From: Aliirhizobium wenxiniae | Lineage (GTDB): Bacteria > Pseudomonadota > Alphaproteobacteria > Rhizobiales > Rhizobiaceae | Assembly (NCBI RefSeq): GCF_019511445.1 | Contig: NZ_JAEUAN010000002.1 | Span: forward strand, 350,958 to 414,957 | Length of the DNA: 64,000 nucleotides | Direction of reading: 5' to 3' | Part shown: positions 36,195 through 46,788 of the stretch, one piece after another | Numbering within the stretch: position 1 is the first letter of the stretch | Layout: every line of letters starts with the position of its first letter | Notes under the pieces: model-generated | Told to the model about the DNA's origin: nothing | Seen by the model: the letters and a program-made list of their open reading frames with translations, nothing else | Databases searched by the model: none | Program-made: the position numbers and the translations under genes

Positions 36195-37406
36195 ATGATC
36201 GATATTCGCTCGCTCGTTCTCGTGGTGAACTGCGGCAGCTCTTCCGTTAAATTCGGCGTTTTCGCAGGCACGAACCGCGACCCGCTTCTTTCCGCTTTGG
36301 CAGAAAACCTGGGCCAGCCTGAAAGCCGGCTTGTCGTCAAGGAAAAGGGTGAAAAGACCGAAATCTCGCTGGACAGCGGCAGCCATGACGTTGCCCTTCA
36401 GAAGCTTCTCGGCATTCTGGAACAGAAGGGTTGGCTGAGCTCGGTTGTTGCCGTTGGCCACCGCATGGTTCACGGCGGCGAGCGCTTTACCGCCTCCACC
36501 CTTGTTACCGATGAAATCCTGCGCGAGATGGATGCGCTTTCCAACCTCGCCCCGCTGCATAATCCGGCAAACATTCTCGGCGTCCGGACTGCCATGGCGG
36601 CGCTGCCCAACGTTCCGCATGCAGCAGTCTTCGACACCGCCTTCCACACCACCATGCCGCCGGCCGCATTCACCTATGCCGTCCCGCAGGATTGCTACCG
36701 CAATCTCGGCGTTCGCCGGTATGGCTTCCACGGCACCAGCCATCGCTTCGTCGCAGCCGAAGCCGTCGAGCTTCTCGGCCTCGACCCCAATAACCATGGC
36801 CTCGTCATCGCCCATCTGGGCAACGGCGCTTCGGCCACTGCCGTCCTGAACGGCAAGAGCGTCGACACATCGATGGGCTTCACCCCGCTCGAAGGCCTCG
36901 TCATGGGCACCCGCTCCGGCGACATCGATCCGGGCGCACTCTTCCACATCGCCCGCGAAGACGGCCTGACCATCGACGAACTCGACACGCTTCTCAACCG
37001 CAAGAGCGGCCTGCTCGGCCTGTCCGGCCTGTCCAACGATTGCCGCACGCTGGAGAATGCCGAGAAGGAAGGCCATGAGGGCGCAAAGCTTGCTCTCGAT
37101 GTCTTCGTCCATCGCCTGGCCCGTTACATCGGTGGTCTGGCAACCTCGCTCGAACGCCTGGATGCCGTCATCTTCACCGGTGGCATCGGTGAAAACTCGG
37201 CAACGATGCGCGAGCGCACGGTCGATCGCCTGTCGGTTCTCGGTATCAAGCTCGATAAGGAAGCCAACGGTCAGATGTTCGGCGGCCGCTGCGGCGTCAT
37301 CACCACCAAGGACAGCAAGGCGGCCGCTGCGGTCATTGCCACCAACGAGGAATGGATGATCGCCCACGATACGCTGGATGCCGTTGCAGACTCGACCAAG
37401 GCGTAG
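36195..37406 (+). CDS. ackA: Acetate kinase
   Basis: A 403-residue acetate kinase (usual about 400). The N-terminal phosphate motif VNCGSSSVKF (residues 11-20) and the C-terminal FTGGIGENSATMRE are ASKHA-fold signatures. It makes ATP and acetate from acetyl phosphate. ATG 36195 was chosen because AGGA precedes it by about 9 nt and homology begins there; upstream GTG 36144 and ATG 36177 lack support. Confidence 0.96.
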   Translation: MIDIRSLVLVVNCGSSSVKFGVFAGTNRDPLLSALAENLGQPESRLVVKEKGEKTEISLDSGSHDVALQKLLGILEQKGWLSSVVAVGHRMVHGGERFTASTLVTDEILREMDALSNLAPLHNPANILGVRTAMAALPNVPHAAVFDTAFHTTMPPAAFTYAVPQDCYRNLGVRRYGFHGTSHRFVAAEAVELLGLDPNNHGLVIAHLGNGASATAVLNGKSVDTSMGFTPLEGLVMGTRSGDIDPGALFHIAREDGLTIDELDTLLNRKSGLLGLSGLSNDCRTLENAEKEGHEGAKLALDVFVHRLARYIGGLATSLERLDAVIFTGGIGENSATMRERTVDRLSVLGIKLDKEANGQMFGGRCGVITTKDSKAAAAVIATNEEWMIAHDTLDAVADSTKA

Positions 37407-37474
37407 CCGCTTCAGGGATCACGCTATTTGAACCAGTTCATAAAGACCGCGAACATACAGAAGGATAATTCTAA

Positions 37475-39619
37475 ATGTGCGCACGTATAATTTTCCTCGC
37501 GGCCGCTGCCCAGGACGTCGGCCTGACGTCGCTTTCGCTTGGCCTGGTGCGGGCACTGCAACGCGACGGGATGAAGGTCGCCTTCGTCAAGCCGATCGCC
37601 CAGCCGAGGTCTGAAAGCCGGAGCCAGAAAAAAGGCATCGATACCTCGAGCCACTTCGCCCGCACCTTGTGCATGACCAACTCGCCGGATCCCATTCCCT
37701 TCGAGCGGGCAGAAGAACAGATCCGCAAGGGCGACCTCGCGGCCCTGCTCGAAGATATCGCCACGATGACGGAAGCCCTGCGCACCGACCATGATGTGGT
37801 TGTCGTCGAGGGTCTCATCCCGCTCGCCAGCGCCCAGATCGCGCTGCGCCTCAATGTCGAGATTGTCCGCAGCCTTGGTGCAGACGTCATTCCGGTCCTG
37901 AGCGGTGTCGACTACGAGCCGAAATTCATCGCCGAAACGGTCGCTCTCATCCATCGCCAGTATGCGCGCGAAGGAAATTCGCCGCTTCTCGGCCTGATGA
38001 TCAACAAGATGAAGGTGAATGCAGACCGCGAGCGGCTGAAGGAGGCATTGACGCCGTTCGGCCTCGCCTCCTCGACCATCCTCGGCGCGATCCCCTACGA
38101 GCCGAACCTCAACACGCCGCGCCTGTCGGATCTGGTCTCGTCGCTCGATCTGAGCGTCGTGCAGGGCTCGAAACTCGATGCCATCAGAGTGCGCGAGATC
38201 GTCGTCGGCGCCCGTTCGGTCGAAAAGATGATCGACCGCCTGCGCCCGGAAACCCTCGTCGTCATGCCCGGTGACCGCAGCGATATCGCGCTTGCCTCGG
38301 CGCTTGCCCATAGCCGCGGCGTACCGCTTGCCGGCCTGCTGCTCACCTGCGGCGCACCGTTAGCCACCCCGGTTGCAGATCTGATGGCCTCGGTCGGCTC
38401 CAACATCCTGCCGATCCTGTCCACCCCCGACGACACTTATGCAACGGCCTCGCGTCTCGCCCATCTGAGCTACCATGTCAGCCAGGATGACAGCCAGCAT
38501 ATGGAAAAGGTCATCGATTTCGTCGCCGAAAATATCGACACGACCTCGCTGCGCGACCGGATCGGCACCTCGACCGAAGCCCGGCTGTCGCCGCCGCGCT
38601 TCCGCAATCACCTGATCGAAGGGGCACGCCGCGCCAACAAGCGCATCGTGCTTCCCGAAGGTGAAGAGCCCCGCACGCTGCAGGCCGCCGTCATCTGCCA
38701 CCAGAAGGGCATCGCCCGTTGCGTTCTGCTCGGCCGGCCCGATGCCATCCAGATGATCGCCAAGGCCAAGGACATCGAGCTGCCGGCCGATCTGGAAATC
38801 CTCGACCCGGCCGCCGTGCGCGCCAACTATGTCGACGCCATGGTCGAGCTGCGCAAGTCCAAGGGCATGACGCCTCCCCAGGCAATCGCCCAGCTGGAAG
38901 ACACGGTCGTCCTCGGCACGATGATGCTCGCCGTCGGTGAAGTCGATGGCCTGGTCTCGGGTGCGGTTCATACCACGGCCAGCACGGTGCGCCCTGCCCT
39001 GCAGCTGATCAAGACGGAACCGGGCCAGAGCATCGTCTCCTCGGTCTTCTTCATGCTGATGCCCGATCAGGTTCTGGTCTATGGCGATTGCGCCATCAAC
39101 CCCAACCCGACGGCCGACCAGCTGGCCGAAATCGCCGTCCAGTCTTCCGACACGGCAAAGGCCTTCGGCATCGATCCGCGGGTTGCGATGATCTCCTATT
39201 CGACCGGCACGTCGGGCACCGGCGGTGATGTCGACAAGGTGCGCGAAGCAACCGAGCTTGCCAGGCAGCGCAAGCCCGATCTCCTGATCGACGGCCCGAT
39301 CCAGTATGATGCGGCAAGCGTCGAAAGCGTCGGCCGCTCGAAGGCTCCCGACAGCCCGGTCGCAGGCCGCGCCAATGTCTTCGTCTTCCCGGACCTGAAC
39401 ACCGGCAACACCACCTACAAGGCCGTTCAGCGCTCTGCCGACGTCGTTTCCGTCGGCCCGATGCTGCAGGGCCTGCGCAAGCCGGTCAACGACCTGTCGC
39501 GCGGTGCGCTCGTCGATGACATCGTCTTCACCATCGCGCTCACTGCCATCCAGGCGGACCAGCAGGCGGCAGGTGAAGCCGGTTCCGAACCGGCGCGCAA
39601 GGACGCGGTGAACGCATGA
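37475..39619 (+). CDS. pta: Phosphate acetyltransferase, long form
   Basis: A 714-residue Pta of the long (E. coli) type: an N-terminal P-loop-like AAA domain (residues about 1-200), a DRTGG domain (about 210-330) and the C-terminal catalytic domain (about 385-705; NPNPTADQLAEIA, TSGTGGDVDKV). It interconverts acetyl-CoA and acetyl phosphate. The regulatory N-terminal domains are known to respond to NADH and pyruvate in E. coli. ATG 37475 has AAGGA upstream. Its stop overlaps the focA start (ATGA), coupling the two genes. Confidence 0.96.
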   Translation: MCARIIFLAAAAQDVGLTSLSLGLVRALQRDGMKVAFVKPIAQPRSESRSQKKGIDTSSHFARTLCMTNSPDPIPFERAEEQIRKGDLAALLEDIATMTEALRTDHDVVVVEGLIPLASAQIALRLNVEIVRSLGADVIPVLSGVDYEPKFIAETVALIHRQYAREGNSPLLGLMINKMKVNADRERLKEALTPFGLASSTILGAIPYEPNLNTPRLSDLVSSLDLSVVQGSKLDAIRVREIVVGARSVEKMIDRLRPETLVVMPGDRSDIALASALAHSRGVPLAGLLLTCGAPLATPVADLMASVGSNILPILSTPDDTYATASRLAHLSYHVSQDDSQHMEKVIDFVAENIDTTSLRDRIGTSTEARLSPPRFRNHLIEGARRANKRIVLPEGEEPRTLQAAVICHQKGIARCVLLGRPDAIQMIAKAKDIELPADLEILDPAAVRANYVDAMVELRKSKGMTPPQAIAQLEDTVVLGTMMLAVGEVDGLVSGAVHTTASTVRPALQLIKTEPGQSIVSSVFFMLMPDQVLVYGDCAINPNPTADQLAEIAVQSSDTAKAFGIDPRVAMISYSTGTSGTGGDVDKVREATELARQRKPDLLIDGPIQYDAASVESVGRSKAPDSPVAGRANVFVFPDLNTGNTTYKAVQRSADVVSVGPMLQGLRKPVNDLSRGALVDDIVFTIALTAIQADQQAAGEAGSEPARKDAVNA

Positions 39620-40521
39620 ACATAGCCCAGCAGGACCCGGAAAGCCGGGACAAGATGACTTCGGCCTTCTTTCGAGGGCCGGAGGCAGGCGGCTCCCTGA
39701 CGCCGGACGCGATTGCGATCGCGGCTGAAGAAATGGGCGTCAAGAAAGCCAGCTATGACACGCTGACCCTGCTGGGTCTGGCGGTTCTCGCCGGTGCCTT
39801 TATCGGGCTCGGCGCAATGTTCGCCACGACGACGGTCGCAGGTGCGGATGGAATGCTGTCCTACGGTCTCACCCGACTTCTGGCCGGGCTGAGCTTCTCG
39901 CTGGGCCTCATTCTCGTCCTGATCGGCGGCGCGCAGCTTTTCACCGGCGACATGCTGATGGTCATGGCCTGGGCAAGCCGCCGGATCGCCACCAAACGCA
40001 TGGTGCGCGTCTGGGTGCTCGTCTGGCTCGGCAATCTGGTCGGCGCGGTCGTCATCGCCGGCCTCGTCTTCCTCTCGGGCCACTACACGTTTGGCGGCAA
40101 TGCAATCGGTATCGCAGCCATGCATTATGCCGAAGCGAAATCCGCCCTTCCGGTGGTCGAAGCCTTCACGCTCGGCATCCTCTGCAACGTGCTGGTCTGC
40201 TTGGCCGTCTGGCTGGCATTGGCCGGACGCTCCGTTGCCGACAGGATCCTCGCCATCGTCTTCCCGGTCACAGCCTTCGTTGCCGCAGGCTTCGAGCACT
40301 GCGTCGCCAACATGTACTATCTCAGCCTCGGCCTGATGATCCGTTACGGCGCGCCGGAAAGCTTCTGGACCGCCATCGGCCATGCACCCGGCGAAATCCC
40401 GCTCAGCGGCGTCCTCACCAACCTGACCGTCGTCACGGCCGGAAACTGGGTCGGCGGCGCTCTCCTCGTCGGCGGCGTCTACTGGTTCATCTACCGTCGC
40501 CCGGGCAAGCCCCACCACTGA
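39616..40521 (+). CDS. focA: Formate/nitrite transporter family channel (FocA-like)
   Basis: A 301-residue FNT pentameric channel with six transmembrane helices. The conserved ITGD-like loop appears as GAQLFTGDMLMVM, and the gating His lies in AGFEHCVANMYYL. Translational coupling to pta and the pfl cluster indicates formate export or re-import rather than nitrite transport. The first 45 residues are a polar cytoplasmic tail. Confidence 0.93.
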   Translation: MNIAQQDPESRDKMTSAFFRGPEAGGSLTPDAIAIAAEEMGVKKASYDTLTLLGLAVLAGAFIGLGAMFATTTVAGADGMLSYGLTRLLAGLSFSLGLILVLIGGAQLFTGDMLMVMAWASRRIATKRMVRVWVLVWLGNLVGAVVIAGLVFLSGHYTFGGNAIGIAAMHYAEAKSALPVVEAFTLGILCNVLVCLAVWLALAGRSVADRILAIVFPVTAFVAAGFEHCVANMYYLSLGLMIRYGAPESFWTAIGHAPGEIPLSGVLTNLTVVTAGNWVGGALLVGGVYWFIYRRPGKPHH

Positions 40522-40542
40522 TCACCAATACCTGTGGCGCTG

Positions 40543-41748
40543 CTACACCCGTTCCAGCGCCACGGCGATCCCCTGCCCGACCCCGACGCACATAGTCGCA
40601 AGCGCATAGCGTCCGCCACGCCGGGAAAGCTCAAGCGCTGCAGTTCCCGAAATTCTCGCTCCCGACATCCCCAGCGGATGACCAAGCGCAATCGCGCCGC
40701 CATTCGGATTGATATGGTCGGCATCTTCGGCAAGCCCCAGCTCGCGCAACACCGCTATGCCTTGTGAGGCAAAAGCCTCGTTCAGCTCGATCACATCGAA
40801 ATCCTGCGGCGAAAGCTTCAGCATCGCGCAGAGTTTCCGCGTCGCCGGTACCGGCCCGATGCCCATGACACGCGGCGCCACCCCGGCAACCGCGCCGCCC
40901 ATGATACGGGCAATCGGCGTAAGGCCATATTTCCTCGCCGCAGCCTCTGAGGCAATGATCATTGCCGCCGCGCCATCGTTGACGCCGGAGGCATTGCCCG
41001 CCGTCACCGTGCCGCCATCCTGCTTGAACGGAGTTCCCAGTTTTGCCAGCGCCTCGATCGTCGTTGCGCGCGGATGCTCGTCCTTCGAGACCACGGTTGC
41101 ATCGCCCTTGCGCTGGGCAATCGTCACCGGTGTGATCTCGACCGCGAGGCGGCCATTCTCCTGTGCGGCCGCCGCCTTCGCCTGGCTGCGAAGTGCAAAC
41201 GCATCCTGATCCGCACGGGAAATGCCGTATTCTTCCGCCACGTTCTCGGCCGTCTCCGGCATGGAGTCGATGCCATATTGCCTTTTCATCGCCGGATTGA
41301 CGAACCGCCAGCCGATCGTGGTGTCGTGGATTTCGGCGGTGCGGGAAAAGGCGCTGTCCGCCTTGGGCAGCACGAACGGCGCACGGCTCATGCTTTCCAC
41401 GCCGCCTGCAATCATCAGGTCCACTTCGCCCGCCTTGATGGCCCGCGCAGCAGCGATCACCGCATCCATGCCCGACCCGCACAGCCGGTTCATCGTCGTG
41501 CCCGCAACCGTAGCCGGCAGGCCCGCAAGCAGCGCGGCCATGCGCGCGACATTGCGATTGTCCTCCCCTGCCTGGTTGGCGCAGCCGTAGATCACGTCGT
41601 CGACGGCATTCCAGTCTATGGCGGCATTGCGCTCGATCAGCGCCCTGATCGGAACTGCCGCCAGATCGTCCGTACGTACCGAGCCAAGAACCCCACCGAA
41701 ACGGCCGATAGGGGTACGGATATAATCGCAGAGGAAGGCGTCAGGCAT
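40543..41748 (-). CDS. pcaF: Acetyl-CoA acyltransferase, probable 3-oxoadipyl-CoA thiolase
   Basis: A 401-residue thiolase. The nucleophile Cys90 is in MNRLCGSGMDAV; His is in GGAIALGHPLGMSGAR and the second Cys in MCVGVGQG. The N terminus DAFLCDYIRTPIGRFGG and the QAGEDNRNVARMAALLAG stretch are characteristic of PcaF/PaaJ, the last step of the beta-ketoadipate pathway (succinyl-CoA plus acetyl-CoA). No other pca genes are in the window, so a role in another CoA thiolysis cannot be excluded. It is convergent with focA, 21 bases apart. Confidence 0.9.
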   Translation of the reverse strand: MPDAFLCDYIRTPIGRFGGVLGSVRTDDLAAVPIRALIERNAAIDWNAVDDVIYGCANQAGEDNRNVARMAALLAGLPATVAGTTMNRLCGSGMDAVIAAARAIKAGEVDLMIAGGVESMSRAPFVLPKADSAFSRTAEIHDTTIGWRFVNPAMKRQYGIDSMPETAENVAEEYGISRADQDAFALRSQAKAAAAQENGRLAVEITPVTIAQRKGDATVVSKDEHPRATTIEALAKLGTPFKQDGGTVTAGNASGVNDGAAAMIIASEAAARKYGLTPIARIMGGAVAGVAPRVMGIGPVPATRKLCAMLKLSPQDFDVIELNEAFASQGIAVLRELGLAEDADHINPNGGAIALGHPLGMSGARISGTAALELSRRGGRYALATMCVGVGQGIAVALERV

Positions 41749-42096
41749 AGGCTGCTCCCGAAGGTTGGTCGGCAGCAGCCAACACCAGCAGATAAGAAAT
41801 TACAAGCTTCAAATATTTTGCCACACCCGCTGACGATCACGCTCGGGGAAAGCAACGGCATTATCAACCCACCGCTGAACGACGAACCACCACGCTCTTT
41901 TCGGCATAATCCTCCGGGGGCTCGAATGTCATTACCAATTCGAAGGTTTAGGTGAGTGGATTCGGGAGCAACATTGATCGGTATTTCTGGCCAGCCAGCG
42001 ATAATGAATTAATTATATTTGTAAGCTAAGTATCTGGACACGTTCGATGCTCGCGTGACTGGGAACATCGCCATTACGATGAATTCGGGGGCAAAA
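41749..42096. other. Gene-free divergent region
   Basis: This 348-base region between pcaF and the GT-C-like gene contains no convincing gene. The segment 41998-42030 is AT-rich and may hold the promoter of the rightward gene. A half FNR-like TTGATCGGTATTTC at about 41974 is not symmetrical enough to call. Confidence 0.35.
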
Positions 42097-43770
42097 ATGA
42101 CTGGCGTATCCAGGTTCAGAAGTATTTTCTCGCGGCCTGTCTTCTGGCTGCTCGTTGCATTTTTCCCGCTGATCCTGCTTCTCATCATCCCGACGGTGGC
42201 CCCGATCGGGCCGATGTATTGGGACACCTATCTCTATCTTGATGCGGCGCAGCGCATATGGATGGGCCAGATCCCGAGTGTCGACTTCCCGACCCCGGTT
42301 GGCCCCATGCCCTATTATCTGTTTGCGGCGGGCCTGAAACTGTTTGCGAATGCGCAGCCGCTTCTCCTGGCCCAGTGGTGCATCCTGCCGGTCGCCGCCC
42401 CTCTTCTGGCGCTCGCTCTTTCAGACCTCTCCAGACACGGCAGGGCTTACGCTTTCGCGCTGCTTGTGCCCTTCGTCGTCTTCGCCACCTTTCCATCCAA
42501 TGTGAGCGCCTATCACCCGTTTCCAACATTGGACGGTTTTGGCATCTACAACCGCCACAGCGTCGTCTTTCTCTATGTCCTGACAACCGGCCTCCTTTTC
42601 CTGAAAGACGGTCGCAGGATGGTCCTGCTGATCGCGGCCACGATGCTGGCCTTATTGATGACCAAGGTCACGGGCTTCCTGGTCGGTGGCCTGTTCTGCC
42701 TTCTGGCGCTTCTGTCCGGCCGCACCTCCCTGCGCAACAGCATCGCCGCCGTCGTGCTGTTCCTGATACCGCTCGGAATTGCAGAACTGCTCACCGGCAT
42801 CGTGTCGGGCTACGTGCATGACATCATCCAACTCGCAGGCATGAACGAAGGCTCGCTGCTTCCCCGCTTCCTGACAGCAGTCTCCCTGAAGCTCGATGTC
42901 GTTCTGCCAGCCGCGTTGATGACGCTTCTGCTGCTCTGGATCGACTGGACTCGGGCCGACAGGAGCATCCGGTTCTTCGATCATAACGTCTGGTGGTTCT
43001 CGGTTGTCGTTGCGGGCGGTGTGATATTCGAGACCCAGAACACCGGCAGCCAGGAATTCATCTTTATCTGGCCGGTCCTGTTGATGGTCTTCCAGCGTGT
43101 CAGGCTTGTCGAGCAAGGCCCGAAAATGGCCTTCCTCGCACTCGCCGCATTCTGCGTCATCCCGACCTTCACCAAGGTTGCGCATAAGACACTCCGTGCC
43201 ATCGTCGTCGCCCCGACCTACGACACGCTGCACCTGCCGGACGTGAAGAACATGCAGCAGGTATCGCAGCGACGGGAGATCATCGAGCGCGCAACGTATC
43301 TCGAAAGCCACTACGAAAATTTCGCCTCCGCCTATGCGGACCTGACCGACCATGGGCAGCTGCCGAGCTGGCAATATTATTCGGAACTCGATTTCCAGCT
43401 TTACTGGATCATCTCGGCCAACAGTCTGGTGGAAGCACTCAAGACATTCGAGACGCAGAACAATGTCCGGCTCGACAGCCTGATGAATCTCGACTTCACC
43501 AACCCATTCCCCTGGCTCTTGGACCGCAATGCGACGAAACACATCCAGATCGGCGCAGACCCTTACCGCACCGTCCCGCCCCTGGATGAGGAAGCAATAC
43601 GAGCGATTGGCGAGACGGCCGCGGTACTGCGACCGAAATGCCCGCTGACGCCGGGACGCCGCAAGCTTTTTGAGCATTATGAACCGGCATTGAAGGATCG
43701 GCAGGTCGTGGAAGTCCACCCCTGCTGGGACATTCTTCTGCGCCGCGATATCCTCGCCGCAAAGCAATAA
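42097..43770 (+). CDS. Polytopic membrane protein, probable GT-C-type glycosyltransferase
   Basis: A 557-residue membrane protein with about 10 to 11 transmembrane helices in the first 340 residues and a soluble C-terminal domain (about 360-557). The first periplasmic loop, YWDTYLYLDAAQRIWMGQIP, has the acidic residues and position expected of the GT-C catalytic loop that uses polyprenyl-phosphate sugars. ATG 42097 is preferred (GGGGG 5 nt upstream) over GTG 42055 and ATG 42079. It is convergent with the UbiA/DprE1-like operon, so it may be the transferase using that lipid-linked donor; this is inference. No named family is recognised with certainty. Confidence 0.7.
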   Translation: MTGVSRFRSIFSRPVFWLLVAFFPLILLLIIPTVAPIGPMYWDTYLYLDAAQRIWMGQIPSVDFPTPVGPMPYYLFAAGLKLFANAQPLLLAQWCILPVAAPLLALALSDLSRHGRAYAFALLVPFVVFATFPSNVSAYHPFPTLDGFGIYNRHSVVFLYVLTTGLLFLKDGRRMVLLIAATMLALLMTKVTGFLVGGLFCLLALLSGRTSLRNSIAAVVLFLIPLGIAELLTGIVSGYVHDIIQLAGMNEGSLLPRFLTAVSLKLDVVLPAALMTLLLLWIDWTRADRSIRFFDHNVWWFSVVVAGGVIFETQNTGSQEFIFIWPVLLMVFQRVRLVEQGPKMAFLALAAFCVIPTFTKVAHKTLRAIVVAPTYDTLHLPDVKNMQQVSQRREIIERATYLESHYENFASAYADLTDHGQLPSWQYYSELDFQLYWIISANSLVEALKTFETQNNVRLDSLMNLDFTNPFPWLLDRNATKHIQIGADPYRTVPPLDEEAIRAIGETAAVLRPKCPLTPGRRKLFEHYEPALKDRQVVEVHPCWDILLRRDILAAKQ

Positions 43771-43775
43771 GGGCC

Positions 43776-43811
43776 AAAAAACAGCAAAGGCCGGGAACAG
43801 CTCCCGGCCTT
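43776..43811 (-). terminator. Terminator of the lipid-linked pentose operon
   Basis: On the minus strand a perfect 10-bp stem AAGGCCGGGA/TCCCGGCCTT (43787-43796, 43802-43811) with a 5-nt loop is followed by TTGCTGTTTTTT. It begins 25 bases after the aminotransferase stop. It may also end the convergent GT-C-like transcript. Confidence 0.85.
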
Positions 43812-43835
43812 CGACACTGGTTCAGTTCGTTATGC

Positions 43836-45305
<1,470 letters not shown>

Positions 45306-45318
45306 CGTCATTTCCTTC

Positions 45319-46329
45319 TCAAGCTGCCTTGGCGTGGGAAACATTGTCCTGCGAACCGCCGGCAAGTCCCTTGCGATATTCGGAATAGGCGGCGATCAGC
45401 ATGTCCTCGTCGCGATATTGCGGCACCCAGCCGAGCTCGCGCTCGCCCTTGGAGACGTCGAGAACACACATTTCGTCGGCGATCAGATATTGTTCCGGAT
45501 CCATGATCGGCATGTTGATCAGGTCGAACAGGTCGAGTGTGCGCTTCACCGCCCAGGCAGGCGTCGGCAGCAGGATCGACTTCGAACCGGCATGCTTGAC
45601 CAGATCGCCAAGCAGCTTGCGCACCGGCGGCGGATTGAGAGAGCCGAGATTATAGACCTCGTTCGGCACACCGGCGTTAAAAGCCGCATGCGCAGCGGAT
45701 GCGCAATCGAAGACCGAAATGAACTGATACGGGTTCTTGCCCGAGCCGATCATCGGCACCGGCAGGTTGTTGTCGATCAGCTTGAACAGTTTAGACAGGA
45801 TGCCGAGACGGCCCGGGCCGATGATCAGGCGCGGGCGAAACAGCGAGATATTCATGCCGCGCTTGCGCCATTCGGCCGACAGCTCCTCGGTCTTCAGCTT
45901 GGAAAGACCGTATTCGCCGAGCGGAGCCACCGGGTGCTCTTCCGTCTGCGGCCAGACATAGGTGTGCCCGTAGACCATGTCGGTGGTGAAATGCACGAGC
46001 GACTTTGCGCCCGCCTGATCCATCGCCTTTATGATGTTCTCGGTACCGTAATAGTTAACCGGGAAGAAGAAGTCGTGCCGCTTGGCGCGCACCTGCAGCG
46101 GCGACAGCATCTTGGCGGAGAGGTTGTAGACCATGTCATCCGCATGGATGCCGAGCTTGGCGATCGAGGCGGGATCGGTCACGTCGACGTTTTCGAAGCG
46201 GATAGTGCCATAGTGCGGCAGATCGCTCTTGGCGATATCCGCAACGATGACTTCATGGCCCTCAGCCTGCAGCCTTGGTGCAAGATGACGTCCTACGAAA
46301 CCGTCGCCGCCGAAAATGATATGTCTCAT
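45319..46329 (-). CDS. Extended SDR: NAD-dependent epimerase/dehydratase
   Basis: A 336-residue extended short-chain dehydrogenase. It has FGGDGFVGRHL as the NAD motif, the catalytic Tyr-Lys pair in YGLSKLK, and a Thr-rich active site (HFTTDMVYG). Such enzymes act on nucleotide- or lipid-linked sugars. In the mycobacterial arabinose route the reductase partner of DprE1 is a classical SDR (DprE2), so this extended SDR is not an obvious replacement. It follows the small permease gene by 42 bases in the same operon. Confidence 0.88.
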   Translation of the reverse strand: MRHIIFGGDGFVGRHLAPRLQAEGHEVIVADIAKSDLPHYGTIRFENVDVTDPASIAKLGIHADDMVYNLSAKMLSPLQVRAKRHDFFFPVNYYGTENIIKAMDQAGAKSLVHFTTDMVYGHTYVWPQTEEHPVAPLGEYGLSKLKTEELSAEWRKRGMNISLFRPRLIIGPGRLGILSKLFKLIDNNLPVPMIGSGKNPYQFISVFDCASAAHAAFNAGVPNEVYNLGSLNPPPVRKLLGDLVKHAGSKSILLPTPAWAVKRTLDLFDLINMPIMDPEQYLIADEMCVLDVSKGERELGWVPQYRDEDMLIAAYSEYRKGLAGGSQDNVSHAKAA

Positions 46330-46371
46330 GGTTTGAATCCCCGTCGTTCTGTCGGTTCTAAAACTGGTTGG

Positions 46372-46788
46372 TCAGGAGTTGACGCGCTCGATGGACGCTG
46401 TCTGTTCCGGTGTTTCCTTATGCCCGCTCTGCGCGATCAGCACTGTGCCGACGCAGATGAAGGCGATGCCTGCGATCTTCATGGCGCCCAGTTCCTCCTT
46501 GAACAGCAGCCAGGCCAGAACGGCGACGGCCACATAGGCAAGGCTGAGGAAGGGATAGGCGAAGGACAGATCGACCTTGGAGAGCACATAGAGATGCGAC
46601 GCCATCGAGATGACGAAGGTGGTCAGCCCGAAGAAAACCCAGGGGTTGAAGACGATCTGAAAAATCCGCTGGATCATCGTGTCGGCAGAGAAACTCAGCG
46701 GACCGAGCGACAGCATGCCCTGTTTCAGCAGCAGCTGTGCCGCCGCGTTGGTCAGCACCGTGAAGAGGATAAACGGGATGTATTTCAT
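46372..46788 (-). CDS. Small four-helix DMT/EamA-type permease, ArnE/ArnF-like
   Basis: A 138-residue protein with four transmembrane helices, like one half of an EamA transporter. The size and pattern (NAAAQLLLKQGM early; SFAYPFLSLAYVAVAVLAW later) recall ArnE/ArnF, which flip undecaprenyl-phosphate-aminoarabinose. Its ATG overlaps the stop of the upstream FAD oxidase gene (ATGA). In this operon a flippase for a polyprenyl-phosphate pentose is the natural reading. Confidence 0.82.
   Translation of the reverse strand: MKYIPFILFTVLTNAAAQLLLKQGMLSLGPLSFSADTMIQRIFQIVFNPWVFFGLTTFVISMASHLYVLSKVDLSFAYPFLSLAYVAVAVLAWLLFKEELGAMKIAGIAFICVGTVLIAQSGHKETPEQTASIERVNS

Noticed and set aside
35787..37367. 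526-codon frame antisense to ackA and pflA
   Set aside because: Crosses two certain genes; no protein family pattern.
41974..41987. FNR-like TTGATCGGTATTTC
   Set aside because: Only one half-site matches; the other has two or more mismatches.
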